Below are positions 14,649-24,356 of a stretch of 41,981 nucleotides of DNA, one piece after another. The translations under genes and the position numbers were made by a program. Location of the stretch: assembly GCA_001029295.1 (NCBI GenBank), contig LDXJ01000032.1, positions 331-42,311 on the forward strand. Direction: 5' to 3'. How positions within the stretch are numbered: the first letter of the stretch is position 1; each line of letters starts with the position of its first letter. The notes below the pieces were generated by a model. The model ran no database searches. It worked only from the letters and a program-made list of their open reading frames with translations, and had not been told where the DNA came from. The stretch comes from Peptococcaceae bacterium CEB3 (GTDB lineage: Bacteria; Bacillota; Desulfitobacteriia; Desulfitobacteriales; Desulfitobacteriaceae).

Positions 14649-16121
14649 TTGGCGAACAATGCTTTTCTCCTTTTTCAGATCGTTCAGAATGTCAGTGTCC
14701 TAGGCATGGCGGCGTTCTTAATAGCCCGGGTGCCGGCGGTGCGCGGGGCCTGGATCGGTTCGACCGGCAAACTTTCGCAAGATCCGGATTCCCAAGTTTC
14801 AACTGGGGGCGGCGCCCGGAGCGGTGCGCGCCGGGACTTGCCCCGTAAGATCGCCTTGGGGGTACTTTTTGGCATCTTGTCCGCTGCGGGGAATTGGCTC
14901 AACCTAGCGTCAAAGTACGGGTTTCTGACGAATGCCCGTCAAATCATGGCGGAAGTGGGCGGACTTCTGGGCGGGCCGCTCACGGGCTTGCTCGCCGGTG
15001 TTTTGGGTGTGCTGCCCCGCGTTCTGGATGCCCTGCCCCGCCTGTTGGGGAACGGCAGCGGCATATGGGCTGCGGTCATAGCCAATATGGCAATGGGTGT
15101 GATCGGCGGCTTGTTCGCGCGGAAATTCCGCTTTCACAAAATGGATCTGCAATTGGCGGCTTTGACCGGCTTTTTGGGTGAGTGTGTTTTGATGGCCTTG
15201 ACCCTGGGATTTTCGCAGCCATTTGCGGCGGCCTGGCACTCAGACGAGAAGATCGCCCTCGCCCTTCCGGCCGTTCTCCTGCACAGTTTGGCCCTGCTTT
15301 TTGTTGTGTACGTTCTTCGCGACGTAATAGGCAAGCAGGGTGAGATGCCTTCGAGCAAGCAACAGCTTCTAGCCTCTCAGGCAGCCGGAGGCCCGGTGCG
15401 GGATGGTCAAAGCGAGGTCGAGGAGAAACAACTTCTGTTATTACAGACTGAATACCGAATGCTGAGGGCCCAGGTCGATCCCCATTTCTTTTTCAATACC
15501 TTGAGCACAATTCAGGCTCTTATCAGCACGGATCCGGACAAGTCAATTACCCTGATTAAGAACCTGGCGAGTTTCTTTCGCAAAACACTGAATCCCGAAC
15601 GGGAGGTCGTGACCCTCAAGGAAGAGCTGGAAACGGTGCGCAACTACATTCGGATCGAAAAAGTGCGTTTTGGCGACAGGATTAACCTGGTGGAAACCTT
15701 GCCGTCTGAGCTTTTGGGTTGCGAGATTCCCGTTTTTTCCTTGCAAATCCTGGTTGAAAATGCCGTCCGTCACGGCCTCAGTTTGAAGAAAGGGAATGGC
15801 ACGGTCCAGATATCCGGCTGGTCAGATGAAAGTAGTTGGTACCTCAATGTCGAAGACGACGGGGTGGGGATGTCGGAAGAACAGCTGGAAAAGGTGAGAC
15901 AGGGCGAAGCGGTCCCTGCGGAGCGAGAAAGCGGGATTGGGCTTTTTAACGTTCGTAAGCGTATCCAGACGATCTACGGGAGCGACTTCGGCTTAAAAAT
16001 ACAAAGTCAATGGCATAAAGGGACTTCCGTTACTGTGAGATTTCCTCTTCATATCGGGGAGTTTTCGGCGACACGCATCCGGGAAGCGGACAGAAAGGAA
16101 GGCAGCCATGAAAAAACTTAA
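14649..16121 (+). CDS. LytS-type sensor histidine kinase
   Basis: A membrane histidine kinase, 490 residues from the TTG at 14649. The N-terminal third is a 5TM-LYT sensor: hydrophobic helices with the diagnostic GFLTNARQIMAEVGGLLGGP and VLGVLPRVLDALPRLLGNG segments. The kinase core has the H-box LRAQVDPHFFFNTLSTIQAL, the N-box ILVENAVRHGL and the ATP lid DDGVGMSEEQ with GIGLFNVRKRIQ. No GAF domain appears between the membrane part and the kinase, unlike LytS itself, so the protein is closer to YpdA/short forms. GGAAGGG precedes the TTG by five bases. A GTG at 14613 without ribosome site would add 12 residues. It overlaps the LytTR regulator gene by 14 bases. The stimulus is unknown. Relatives sense pyruvate or membrane potential. 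Confidence 0.92.
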   Translation: MANNAFLLFQIVQNVSVLGMAAFLIARVPAVRGAWIGSTGKLSQDPDSQVSTGGGARSGARRDLPRKIALGVLFGILSAAGNWLNLASKYGFLTNARQIMAEVGGLLGGPLTGLLAGVLGVLPRVLDALPRLLGNGSGIWAAVIANMAMGVIGGLFARKFRFHKMDLQLAALTGFLGECVLMALTLGFSQPFAAAWHSDEKIALALPAVLLHSLALLFVVYVLRDVIGKQGEMPSSKQQLLASQAAGGPVRDGQSEVEEKQLLLLQTEYRMLRAQVDPHFFFNTLSTIQALISTDPDKSITLIKNLASFFRKTLNPEREVVTLKEELETVRNYIRIEKVRFGDRINLVETLPSELLGCEIPVFSLQILVENAVRHGLSLKKGNGTVQISGWSDESSWYLNVEDDGVGMSEEQLEKVRQGEAVPAERESGIGLFNVRKRIQTIYGSDFGLKIQSQWHKGTSVTVRFPLHIGEFSATRIREADRKEGSHEKT

Positions 16122-16866
16122 GGTTTTCATCGTTGATGACGAGGTGATCATGTGTGAGGCCTTGGCGCGCTTACTGGAGCGGATACCGGATATTGAAGTG
16201 AGCGGGATTTACCATGACGGAGACGAGGCCTTGCCCATGGTCGAAAGACTTAAACCGGATCTTGTCTTCCTGGATATTCGCATGCCGGGGCTCAGCGGTA
16301 TGGAAATGGCGGAGATTTTAAAACAGAGAGAAGATTCGCCGGCCATTGTCTTTGTCACGGCTTATGACGAATTTGCTCTGAAAGGGTATGAGGTCGACGC
16401 CTTAGACTACATCCTGAAACCGTTCGAACAAGCCGATCTGGAACGCGTGTTGCGCAAAATGAGGAAAGTTCAGTTGCTGAACGCGTCCGAAGCCCCCGAA
16501 GCTGCTCCGGAACGAGTGGCGAACGATCATCCCCAGAGATTCTGTGCTTATGACGGTGAGATGATGATTGTCCTCGACAGTCAGACGATCCAAGTGTTTT
16601 ATGCCGAGGGGGGTGAGGTTTTTCTGCTTACATCCGCCGGAGAGAAGTATGTGTTAAAGCAGACGCTGCAGGAAGTCGAGCAGAAGCTGGATGACCGGCG
16701 ATTTTTCCGTTGCCACCGAAACTACATTGTTAACATGGATTTCGTCAAAAAAATTTCCCCGGGGTTTAACCGGGGGTATCTGCTCACCTTGCAAGGGAAG
16801 ACTTCTGTGGAGGTGCCTGTGAGCCGCGCTCACACAAAAGAGTTGGAGCAATATATCTACTTTTAA
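16108..16866 (+). CDS. LytR/AlgR-type response regulator
   Basis: A 252-residue regulator with a receiver domain (acidic pair D10/D11, phospho-acceptor D56 in LVFLDIRMPG, conserved lysine in DYILKPFEQAD) and a C-terminal LytTR DNA-binding domain (VLKQTLQEVEQKL, FFRCHRNYIVNMDFV, VPVSRAHTKEL). LytTR regulators bind paired 9-10 bp sites upstream of transporter or cell-surface genes. It overlaps the kinase gene, so the two are one unit, presumably coupled in translation. No obvious target such as cstA or lrgAB is adjacent, so the regulated gene may lie elsewhere. Confidence 0.95.
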   Translation: MKKLKVFIVDDEVIMCEALARLLERIPDIEVSGIYHDGDEALPMVERLKPDLVFLDIRMPGLSGMEMAEILKQREDSPAIVFVTAYDEFALKGYEVDALDYILKPFEQADLERVLRKMRKVQLLNASEAPEAAPERVANDHPQRFCAYDGEMMIVLDSQTIQVFYAEGGEVFLLTSAGEKYVLKQTLQEVEQKLDDRRFFRCHRNYIVNMDFVKKISPGFNRGYLLTLQGKTSVEVPVSRAHTKELEQYIYF

Positions 16867-16891
16867 GTTGCCACTACATCTTAAACGTTGC

Positions 16892-17671
16892 TCAGGATTG
16901 AATCGCGGCGGGTGAATCGGGGAAACCGACATAGGCATCCATACAGTAACTGGAATAATACTGATAAGGCATCCAAAAACAGCCCCTGAACTCCTGGGGA
17001 AGTTTGATGCCCCAATCCGCACCCCATTGGTTCAGGACAAGAACCAGTTGCTTGGTCGGATCGTAGCCGATGGCATTAACCGCGTGTCCGCCGAGTTCCT
17101 GAGAATCCTGAGCGGGCATGGGCAGCAGGCCTGTCTTTGCCACTTCCGGCGACTCGAGTTCACTGAAGACGGTAAAACCGAACAAGACGGGATGGCCATT
17201 AGTCAGGGCATCCAGGGTGTCGGCTAATACAGTATCCGGATTGACTTTCTGCACCTGTCGGCGACTCAGTCTCAGCGAACGTTTCCAATCGTTCGGCGGA
17301 GGGTCGACGGCGAAATCCTGAGGGGTATAAGGATCATCTCGTTCCGGCATAACTCCGTATTTCTCCAATACACTCAGCGCATCCTCCAGGCTCGCCCCCG
17401 AATCTTGGTTAACTGTGTTTTCCATTTTCCGTTCTTCGTAATACTGAGCTTGTTCGCTGGGATTCAGCCAGGGTAGTCCGGCATGTCTCCTTAGGGCCCC
17501 GCGGAATTGGAGCGAGGCGAAAGCCGAACAAGAGCCTTCCTCCCCCTGGTTTTCGATGGCTCCATAGAGATCCCTCAAGCCGACCAGGGTATCAGACAGC
17601 GGTTGTCCTGAATTCTGATAGGTCGCGTAGGGTGTCGGAGCTGCCGATTTCAAAAGTAAATACTTTGGCAC
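16892..17671 (-). CDS. Papain-family (C1) cysteine peptidase
   Basis: A 259-residue C1 peptidase-like protein. The oxyanion glutamine and catalytic cysteine lie in ENQGEEGSCSAFASLQ (Q42, C48), the histidine in GGHAVNAIGYD and the asparagine in VLNQWGADWG. The triad order C-H-N is complete, so it should be active. There is no signal peptide and no pro-domain, so it is probably cytoplasmic or released by lysis, like the bacterial C1 homologues seen in Clostridia. GTG at 17671 has AAGGGG nine bases upstream. The ATG three codons earlier abuts that site. It is convergent with the LytTR gene and divergent from the hydratase. Confidence 0.85.
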   Translation of the reverse strand: MPKYLLLKSAAPTPYATYQNSGQPLSDTLVGLRDLYGAIENQGEEGSCSAFASLQFRGALRRHAGLPWLNPSEQAQYYEERKMENTVNQDSGASLEDALSVLEKYGVMPERDDPYTPQDFAVDPPPNDWKRSLRLSRRQVQKVNPDTVLADTLDALTNGHPVLFGFTVFSELESPEVAKTGLLPMPAQDSQELGGHAVNAIGYDPTKQLVLVLNQWGADWGIKLPQEFRGCFWMPYQYYSSYCMDAYVGFPDSPAAIQS

Positions 17672-17927
17672 TTTGAACATCCCCTTTCGCTCTTTGCTCT
17701 TCTCTTACAAGCTCTCTCATTACAAGAGTATGATGGTTTGTCCGCCGATGTGAGTATTCTATATTTTCGGGCGATATCCTTCTTTTGTAAACGAGGTTTT
17801 TGCGGGCTGCCCGGCGCAGAAAAAGTTAGTGAAATCCCCGGGATTTTGTGCCATAATGATAAAGTGTTTCCGACATAAGTTTAGGTAATTTTATAGGTAA
17901 TTTTTAGGTAGCTTTAACGGAGGTGCA

Positions 17928-20495
17928 GTGCCGGACATGGTTCGTCTGATCGGAAGCGGTGTTTACCTTGTCAAAGGGACAAAAGTTTTGCAACCTCAGG
18001 GCTCTCAGGTTCCAGATGCGTTGCAAGGGCATCGGGTTGAGACAGAAGAGTTGGGTATTAACCCGGCAAGCCTGGATCCCGCTGCGGCTCGGAAAAACAC
18101 CATCTCCTACCATATTCTCTCCGCGCATAATGTTGCCAATGACTCTTCAACTTCAAACGCCAGGGAGACCCTGAAAATACGTTTCGACGCTTTGGCTTCA
18201 CATGATATCACCTATGTCGGGATTGTCCAAACGGCCCGGGCCAGCGGACTGAAGGAGTTTCCCCTTCCTTACGTGCTGACGAATTGTCATAATAGCCTTG
18301 GCGCCGTCGGCGGTACGATCAATGAAGACGACCATGTCTTCGGGCTTTCCGCTGCGCAAAAATACGGGGGCATTTACGTTCCCGCCCATCAGGCAGTCAT
18401 TCATCAATACATGAGAGAGATGATGGCTCGCTGCGGCAGTATGATCCTGGGCTCGGACAGTCACACCCGTTATGGGGCTCTGGGTACGATGGCGGTCGGG
18501 GAAGGGGGACCGGAACTCGTCAAACAGCTCTTAGAAAAAACTTACGATATTTCCTACCCCGAGATCGTTGGCGTCTATCTCACAGGTAAACCCCAGCCGG
18601 GAGTCGGGCCGCAGGACGTGGCCTTGGCCCTTATCGCCGCGGTCTTTAAAAACGGCTTTGTTAAAAATAAGGTCCTTGAGTTTGTGGGTCCGGGTATCGC
18701 GAACCTATCGATGGATTACCGCAACGGCATCGATACGATGACGACGGAGACCACCTGTTTGAGTTCGATTTGGCTGACCGATGAAAAGGTCAAGGAGTAT
18801 TTCCGGATCCACGGCAGGCCGGAAGGGTATGCCAGGTTAGAGCCCGGAGAAGTCGCTTACTACGACGGAATGGTTGTGATTGACATGGAAAAGGTTGAGC
18901 CCATGATCGCTTTGCCTTTCCATCCCAGCAATGCTTACCCTATTTCCGAACTGAACCGGAATGCTCATGAGATCCTGGCGGCCGTTGAAGAAGAAGGGCT
19001 AAGACAGCTGGACAATCCTGCCCTGCGATTTTCTCTCCCGGATCACCTTGTCGGGGGAAGGTTGACGGTGGACCAGGCTGTCGTGGCCGGCTGTGCGGGC
19101 GGTACCTTTGAAAACCTGGTTCAGGTGGCAGACATTGTCGATCATCACACGATTGGAAACGGAGCTCTGTCCTTTAGCGTTTACCCGGCCAGCCAGCCGG
19201 TTTATCTGCAACTGGTCGAAAACGGTGCCGCAGCCAAGATGCTGCGGGCCGGCGTAACCGTCAAGACAGCTTTCTGCGGGCCTTGTTTCGGGGCGGGGGA
19301 TGTGCCGGCTAACGGCAGCTTGAGCATCAGACATACCACGCGCAATTTTCCCAACCGGGAGGGGTCAAAACCGGGCGAAGGTCAGATAGCGTCGGTCGCT
19401 TTGATGGATGCGCGCTCCATCGCCGCCACGGCCATCAACGGCGGACGTTTAACTCCGGCTACGGAACTGGGTTTGCCGGCTCCGGTTGAACCTGAGCCGT
19501 ATGAATTTGAGCGGGAGATCTATGCTCACAGAGTGTATCAAGGGTTCACCAGTCCCCAACCGGAACATGAGCTGCGCTTCGGACCCAATATCGCGGATTG
19601 GCCCAGGATGTCCCCGCTTCCAGAAAACCTGCTCTTACAAGTCGCCGCAGTGCTGCACGATCCGGTGACAACCACCGACGAACTCATTCCTTCCGGTGAA
19701 ACGTCTTCTTACCGTTCGAATCCGCTCAAACTGGCCGAGTTCACCCTGTCGAGGAAAGACCCGGGCTATGTAGGCCGGGCCAAGCGGGTTAAGGCCTTGG
19801 AACTGGAACGGAGGCAGTTTGTAGCAGGGCGGGTTGCAGCCGGACAGGCTCCGGTCGGACAGGCTCCAGTCGGACAGGTTATAAGCTCCGAGACTGTGGC
19901 CAAGAAGATGGTGAACGACGAAGTTGTTAGCGGTCAAGATGTATTGGATCCGGATGTGACCGGTCAGGTCAGAGTCGAGGTGACCGCGGGGAAAGTCGCA
20001 ACTGGAAAACCTTCAGAGGCGAGAATTTCCGACAACTTGAGAGAAGTTTGTCTAAAAGTGCTGGAAAACTGCTCCACTTCTTTCAGCGATTTGAGCTCCC
20101 TGTTGGCAAGCACGGGAATTGGGACGACGATTTACGCCATAAAGCCGGGTGACGGCTCTGCCCGGGAGCAGGCCGCCTCCTGTCAGAAGGTTTTAGGCGG
20201 GTGGGCCAATATCGCTGGCGAATATGCCACCAAACGCTATCGCAGCAACCTGATCAACTGGGGGATGTTGCCCTTTACGGTGGACAGCGCCGTGGGCCTT
20301 ACTCTCAAGGTGGATGATTTCATTTTTATTCCGGATATTCGGGATAGGGTCAGCCGCGGTGAGGAGGTAATACCGGCCGAACTCATAAGTTCCACCGGAG
20401 TCAAGCCCATTGAGCTGTGGCTAAGAAACTTGACGACCGATGAAAGGGAAATCATTCTTAAAGGTTGTTTGATCAATTATTATGTGGGTGAGTGA
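17928..20495 (+). CDS. Aconitase-family hydratase (YbhJ-like)
   Basis: An 855-residue member of the aconitase superfamily, closest by pattern to the YbhJ-type hydratases. Recognisable blocks are [30 protein letters not shown], the cluster region [13 protein letters not shown] and [16 protein letters not shown] (C-x-x-C), and the C-terminal swivelling domain from about 700. Cluster cysteines are retained, so hydratase/isomerase chemistry is plausible. Whether it acts on citrate is not certain. Residues about 625-705, between the main and swivelling domains, are a low-complexity insert with a 15-bp triplicate. GTG at 17928 is four bases after GGAGG. An ATG at 17937 is the alternative. It stands alone behind a leader with repeated TAGGTAATTT elements. 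With the kor-suc operon it may supply the oxidative TCA branch. Confidence 0.85.
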   Translation: MPDMVRLIGSGVYLVKGTKVLQPQGSQVPDALQGHRVETEELGINPASLDPAAARKNTISYHILSAHNVANDSSTSNARETLKIRFDALASHDITYVGIVQTARASGLKEFPLPYVLTNCHNSLGAVGGTINEDDHVFGLSAAQKYGGIYVPAHQAVIHQYMREMMARCGSMILGSDSHTRYGALGTMAVGEGGPELVKQLLEKTYDISYPEIVGVYLTGKPQPGVGPQDVALALIAAVFKNGFVKNKVLEFVGPGIANLSMDYRNGIDTMTTETTCLSSIWLTDEKVKEYFRIHGRPEGYARLEPGEVAYYDGMVVIDMEKVEPMIALPFHPSNAYPISELNRNAHEILAAVEEEGLRQLDNPALRFSLPDHLVGGRLTVDQAVVAGCAGGTFENLVQVADIVDHHTIGNGALSFSVYPASQPVYLQLVENGAAAKMLRAGVTVKTAFCGPCFGAGDVPANGSLSIRHTTRNFPNREGSKPGEGQIASVALMDARSIAATAINGGRLTPATELGLPAPVEPEPYEFEREIYAHRVYQGFTSPQPEHELRFGPNIADWPRMSPLPENLLLQVAAVLHDPVTTTDELIPSGETSSYRSNPLKLAEFTLSRKDPGYVGRAKRVKALELERRQFVAGRVAAGQAPVGQAPVGQVISSETVAKKMVNDEVVSGQDVLDPDVTGQVRVEVTAGKVATGKPSEARISDNLREVCLKVLENCSTSFSDLSSLLASTGIGTTIYAIKPGDGSAREQAASCQKVLGGWANIAGEYATKRYRSNLINWGMLPFTVDSAVGLTLKVDDFIFIPDIRDRVSRGEEVIPAELISSTGVKPIELWLRNLTTDEREIILKGCLINYYVGE
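19839..19883 (+). repeat. Three 15-bp in-frame tandem copies
   Basis: The units encode [10 protein letters not shown] and VGQVI (residues 638-652) in the inter-domain insert of the aconitase-like protein. The second unit differs from its neighbours by one to a few bases. Confidence 0.9.
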
Positions 20496-20606
20496 GCGCA
20501 CAAGCACGGCAGTCACGGCAGTGTGTGAGTGAATGTGGCGAGAGCCTATCCGGCCAATTAAGTGGGATGACAGCGCCGGTTTACGCTAGGAAAGTGAAAA
20601 AGAAAA

Positions 20607-20648
20607 GGCAACGCGGAGAGCCCTCTCCCGAAGGCTGTCTGCGTTGCC
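20607..20648 (+). terminator. Hairpin after the hydratase gene
   Basis: GGCAACGC (20607-20614) pairs with GCGTTGCC (20641-20648). The inner bases can also pair (GGAGAGCC region with GGCTGTCT). There is no clear T-run, so it is a possible terminator or mRNA 3' end structure. Confidence 0.45.
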
Positions 20649-20741
20649 ATGTTCTAAGCTATTTTGTCCGTTAGTGCCAATGCCGGGGGTGCAGCATGTT
20701 AGGTCTTAGTACATGTAGGGTTTTAGTAAATGATGAAACAC

Positions 20742-20782
20742 AAGAGCAAGTAGCCTACCTTGCACAGAGCTACTTGCTCTTT
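20742..20782. terminator. Probable bidirectional terminator hairpin
   Basis: AAGAGCAAGTAGC (20742-20754) and GCTACTTGCTCTT (20769-20781) form a perfect 13-bp stem between the convergent hydratase and acyl-CoA ligase genes. Confidence 0.7.
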
Positions 20783-20817
20783 CCCCAAACGACCGCCCAT
20801 CGGCGGCTGGTTGTACA

Positions 20818-20850
20818 ACCGGGATGTTGGTAGCATCCCGGTCTATTTTA
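20818..20850 (+). terminator. Intrinsic terminator between convergent genes
   Basis: ACCGGGATG (20818-20826) pairs with CATCCCGGT (20834-20842) around a 7-base loop, followed by CTATTTTA. From here to 20942 there is only a 10-bp direct repeat (ATCAGGGTT, twice). Confidence 0.75.
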
Positions 20851-20941
20851 TGTCTTGGTCCACATTTTTATTATAACGTTTTCCTTAGCCAAGTTCACGG
20901 TCACCATGATCAGGGTTATCAGGGTTATCACTATGTCACAG

Positions 20942-22539
20942 TCAGTGCCCAGCCAGACCACCCCAGCCGGCACGCAGGACGTGTTTGAGGATTTTTCCCG
21001 AGGCATTTCTGGGTAAGGTGTCGACGATCTCAACCAGACGAGGAATTTTATAGTCAGCGAGTTTGCCTCGGCAGAAGTCACGTATGGCTTCAGGAGCAAG
21101 CGTTTCTCCCTGGCGGAGTACCACCATGGCCAGAACGCTTTCGCCCCAGTCAGGATGAGGGACCCCGATGACGGCGACATCCGCGATTTGGGGGTGCATA
21201 CTCAGGACATCCTCTATTTCTTTAGGGTAGACGTTTACGCCGCCGGAGATGATCATGTCCTTCTTGCGATCCAGGATCCAGAGGTAGCCGTCGGCGTCAC
21301 GGCGGGCAATGTCCCCGGTGTAGAGCCAGCCGTCACGCAAGGTTTCACGCGTGGCTTCGGGGTTGCCGTGATACCCCAGCATGACACTTTCGGAGCGGAT
21401 GATAATTTCACCGGCTTCATCCGGAGCAGTGTCGTGCCATCAGCCCGGACCACCCGGATTTCAGAGTTGCCCGTGCCGCGGTTGCCAATACTTCCGGTTT
21501 TCGGGCCATGTTCATGGGGACGGAGGGCCGAACCGTTGGGTCCGGCCTCTGTTAGGCCGTAAACGCCCATCCATCGCCCAGACAGGGCTTGCTGCCATTT
21601 TTGGATTTGTTCAGTACTGACCGACGCACCCCCATAGATCCAGAGCTTCATTGAGGAGAGATCCCATTCCTTTAAGTTGGGCATCCGGGATAAAAGCTGG
21701 TAAACGACCGGAGCTCCGAAGAAATGGGTGGTCTTTTCCTGGGAGACATACCTGAGCAGGACATCCGGGGCAAAGTCACCCAGGGTGACACTTGCGCCCG
21801 CCCAAAAAGCTCCCCAGAGAAAAAGGTTGAGCGGGGCGGAGTGGGTGAGGGGCATGAGGATGAGGCAGTTGTCACCGGCGTAGATCCCTGCTTCATAGGC
21901 CATGATCTTGGCTACGGACAGGACGGCCTCATGGGACAATCTGACTCCTTTGGGTTTGCCCGTGGTGCCGGAGGTGTAGAGGATTTCGGCGGTCTCTGCC
22001 GCAGCAGGGAGTGTCTCGGCGAGTTGGGGCGGTACCGTTTGCTGCCTTGTTTCCGGTATAGAGTCGGGGTCTGGGGCGGGGCTGAAGTCGGCGCTGAGGT
22101 TGGCGTTGGGGTCGGCACTGAAGTCGACACTGAGGTCGGCGCTTAAACCTGCGCTGAGGTCAAATGTGTGGACTCCGCTCCGTGAGAGTTCAGATGCGAT
22201 CGGGCTGAATTCTTCCGCAAAGAGGAAAAATTCCACTTCCGCGTCGGCGAGAATACCGGAGATTTCGCGGGTTGTCAGCCTGACATTCAGGGGAACGATT
22301 ACGGCCCCGAGTGAGGTCGCCGCCAGGAAGCCGAGCACGAATTCCGGTTTGTTGGTCGAGAAGAGGGCGACGGCGTTTCCCGACCGCACACCCGCGGCTC
22401 GGAGCCGGGTGGCCAGTTGGGTTGCTTCCGTATAGAGGTCAAGCCAAGTGTAGGCCCGGGAGCCCGCCGGATAGCGGAGGCCGGTCTTATTGGCGTAATT
22501 CAGGGCGTTTCGCTCAATAACGCGCCAGAGTGTATCCAT
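20942..22539 (-). pseudogene. Acyl-CoA ligase (AMP-forming), interrupted by a frameshift
   Basis: An AMP-binding acyl-CoA synthetase, about 532 residues if repaired. The N-terminal part (22539 to about 21434) carries ILYTSGTTGKPKG (P-loop) and GVYGLTEAGPNGS. The C-terminal part in another frame carries DGWLYTGDIARRDADGYLW, RKKDMIISGGVNVYPKE and the catalytic-lysine motif PRNASGKILKH. The two frames join near 21434: upstream reads RADG and downstream reads DTAPDEAGEI, consistent with loss of one base. All core motifs survive, so the break may be recent or a sequencing error. An extra Ser/Asp/Leu-rich insert (about residues 127-157) has tandem repeats. The gene lies downstream of the acyl-CoA dehydrogenase and probably activates the acid that enzyme oxidises. 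Confidence 0.85.
22070..22165 (-). repeat. Low-complexity tandem repeats in the ligase gene
   Basis: Degenerate 12-15 bp units rich in GCTGAGGTCGGC (forward strand) encode alternating LSAD/FSAD-type units just before the P-loop motif of the acyl-CoA ligase. This position is normally a short loop in the family. Confidence 0.75.
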
Positions 22540-22556
22540 AGCCGTCGTCCTTTCTC

Positions 22557-22589
22557 TCCTAAAAACATAATAATATGTCTCTTTTAGGA
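22557..22589. promoter_or_regulatory. Nested inverted repeat upstream of the acyl-CoA ligase
   Basis: TCCTAAAA (22557-22564) and TTTTAGGA (22582-22589) flank an inner pair ACATA / TATGT. On the minus strand it precedes the ligase start by about 18 bases, and its 3' arm holds the AGGAG of a Shine-Dalgarno, so it may be an operator or an RNA hairpin that hides the ribosome site. Confidence 0.55.
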
Positions 22590-22746
22590 TATTTCCCTCG
22601 ATACCTTGCTTATGGGTTTGTGGGGTAGTCCCAGTGCTTTGGGTCCGTTGTGTCTCTTTGGGAAACTTCCCTGGAGACTCCTGAGTTTAAGGTTGTTTTG
22701 TCCTTGAACCCCCAGCCTCTTAGCCAGAAAGGCAGGCCAAGGAGGG

Positions 22747-23985
22747 TTACTCGTAGATTTTCTCCTCACTCAGGTCCGCGTTTTCGGCATCGTTCTCGCT
22801 GGACCTCTTGTTGTTGGGAGCGGCAGCTATTTCTTTGTAATATTCATGTTGGATGATGAGGTCCATGATCTCATTCGTGCCGGTCCAGATCATAATCAAG
22901 CGGGTATCGCGCAAGAGACGCTCAATGGGGTAAACATTGGTATAGCCAATCCCCCCCATGATCTGCATGGCATCGTTGACCACGGCCCAAGTCGTGTCTG
23001 TGGCAAATTTCTTCGCTTCTGAGACCAGGCGGCGGGCCAACGATGGGGAGACACCGCCGTCAACCGCGCGGGCGGCGGAATAGACCAAGGAGCGGGCCGC
23101 GTCCAGTCGGGTAAGTGAGTCGGCAATTTTGAAGCTGACGGCCTCAAAGTCTTTGATTTTGTGGCCGAAAGCTTTGCGCTTGGTGCTGTAGGCAGCGGCC
23201 ACGTCCAAAGCGGAGCGGGCCATGCCCAAAGCCCCGGCGGCACTGGTCAAGCGTTCTGGGATCATCATCTGATAGAAGATTTTTGCGGCTTGCCCCTCTT
23301 GCCCCAGAAGATTTTCCTCAGGGACCCGTACATTTTTAAAGATCACCCGACCGGCTCCACCACCTCGTGTACCCATAAGCCCGTAGACGTGGGCAACTTC
23401 GACTCCGGGTCCGCGTTCGACGATAAAAGCACTCATGCTCTCATGTGGTTTGCCTTCCGGGTTGGTGTTGGCGTAGACCATAAAATAATCGGCACCTTCA
23501 GCCCCCACAACAAAGCGCTTCTGTCCGCTCAAAATGTAGCTGCCCCCGTCCCGCCGGGCAACCGTCGTAGCTCCGAAAAAGTCCGAGCCGCCGCGGGGTT
23601 CGGTCAAGGCCTCAGCCGTATACAATTTTCCGGCAAGAGTGGGTTTAAGGTAGCGTTCTTTCAGGTGCTCCGAGCCGAATTTGGCAAGAGCTTCGCCGAC
23701 GATGGAGGGGAGAGAGTAAAGACAGGCTAAGCTGGTACCCAGGACCCCGACTTCTTCGAGGACGGCCACTTCCTCCAGCCAGTGGAGTCCGCGCCCGCCG
23801 TAAAACTTGTCAAAGCGCAGGCCTAAAAGGTTTGCGTCTCCCAAGGCCCTGAGGTAATCTGGGGGGTAAGTGACCTTCTCGGCGTCCATATCCAGAATCA
23901 GTTGCCGGGGGACTTTCTCCCGGACGAATGCGGCGGCTTCTTGCTGCAAGGTTCTTTGCGTATCAGTCAAAAGGAAATCGAACAT
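22747..23985 (-). CDS. Acyl-CoA dehydrogenase
   Basis: A 412-residue flavoprotein of the acyl-CoA dehydrogenase family. [18 protein letters not shown] is the flavin-binding signature in the middle domain, and [20 protein letters not shown] is the C-terminal helical signature. At the usual catalytic-glutamate position of MCAD-type enzymes (YEGT) this protein has WTGT, so that residue is threonine. A glutamate is present in [12 protein letters not shown], at the helix-G position used by isovaleryl-CoA and long-chain enzymes. This suggests an isovaleryl/branched-chain-like active site. A GGAGGAG site lies ten bases before the ATG. It is followed, 207 bases on, by the acyl-CoA ligase and preceded by a LiuR-like regulator, so it probably serves branched-chain or fatty acid oxidation. 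Confidence 0.92.
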   Translation of the reverse strand: MFDFLLTDTQRTLQQEAAAFVREKVPRQLILDMDAEKVTYPPDYLRALGDANLLGLRFDKFYGGRGLHWLEEVAVLEEVGVLGTSLACLYSLPSIVGEALAKFGSEHLKERYLKPTLAGKLYTAEALTEPRGGSDFFGATTVARRDGGSYILSGQKRFVVGAEGADYFMVYANTNPEGKPHESMSAFIVERGPGVEVAHVYGLMGTRGGGAGRVIFKNVRVPEENLLGQEGQAAKIFYQMMIPERLTSAAGALGMARSALDVAAAYSTKRKAFGHKIKDFEAVSFKIADSLTRLDAARSLVYSAARAVDGGVSPSLARRLVSEAKKFATDTTWAVVNDAMQIMGGIGYTNVYPIERLLRDTRLIMIWTGTNEIMDLIIQHEYYKEIAAAPNNKRSSENDAENADLSEEKIYE

Positions 23986-24356
23986 GATTCAATCTTCTCC
24001 TCCTTGTCCAAGTTTTCTTACGAAAATGTCCTTGTGCATTTTCATTCTACTTTGCGAACGGATAGTTCATGATTGTTTCTTTACAGTCGAGCTCCGGAGC
24101 CCGTCAAAAGAATCCGGTGAACCGTTGCGGGGTGCGAACGACGAAGGCTCGATTTGACCGAAAGGTGCTGCGAGTTTTCGGGGTGATTGTGGACCTTCTC
24201 CGCGGTAGTGGAGTTTGTCGGTGTCCGATACGCTTGGGTCGCCCAGCTACGCCGGGATCGCTTCAGCATGCCCGGGTGGGCAGGGTGCGTCCGGGTCGCC
24301 CCGGCATGACCGAGTTGACGCTGTACGCCCGGGTTGCTTGGGTACACGTTGGTTCT
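23986..24356. other. Gap with GC-rich imperfect repeats
   Basis: About 370 bases between the acyl-CoA dehydrogenase and the MerR-type gene. The segment 24215-24345 is GC-rich, with repeated GCCCGGGT / CGCCGGG-like cores (for example near 24269, 24292 and 24327). Open frames on both strands here have skewed composition and no ribosome site, so I do not call a gene. A promoter for the dehydrogenase is not evident. Confidence 0.4.

Noticed and set aside
24081-24347. 88-codon minus-strand open frame in the GC-rich gap
   Set aside because: Skewed, repeat-derived composition and no ribosome site.
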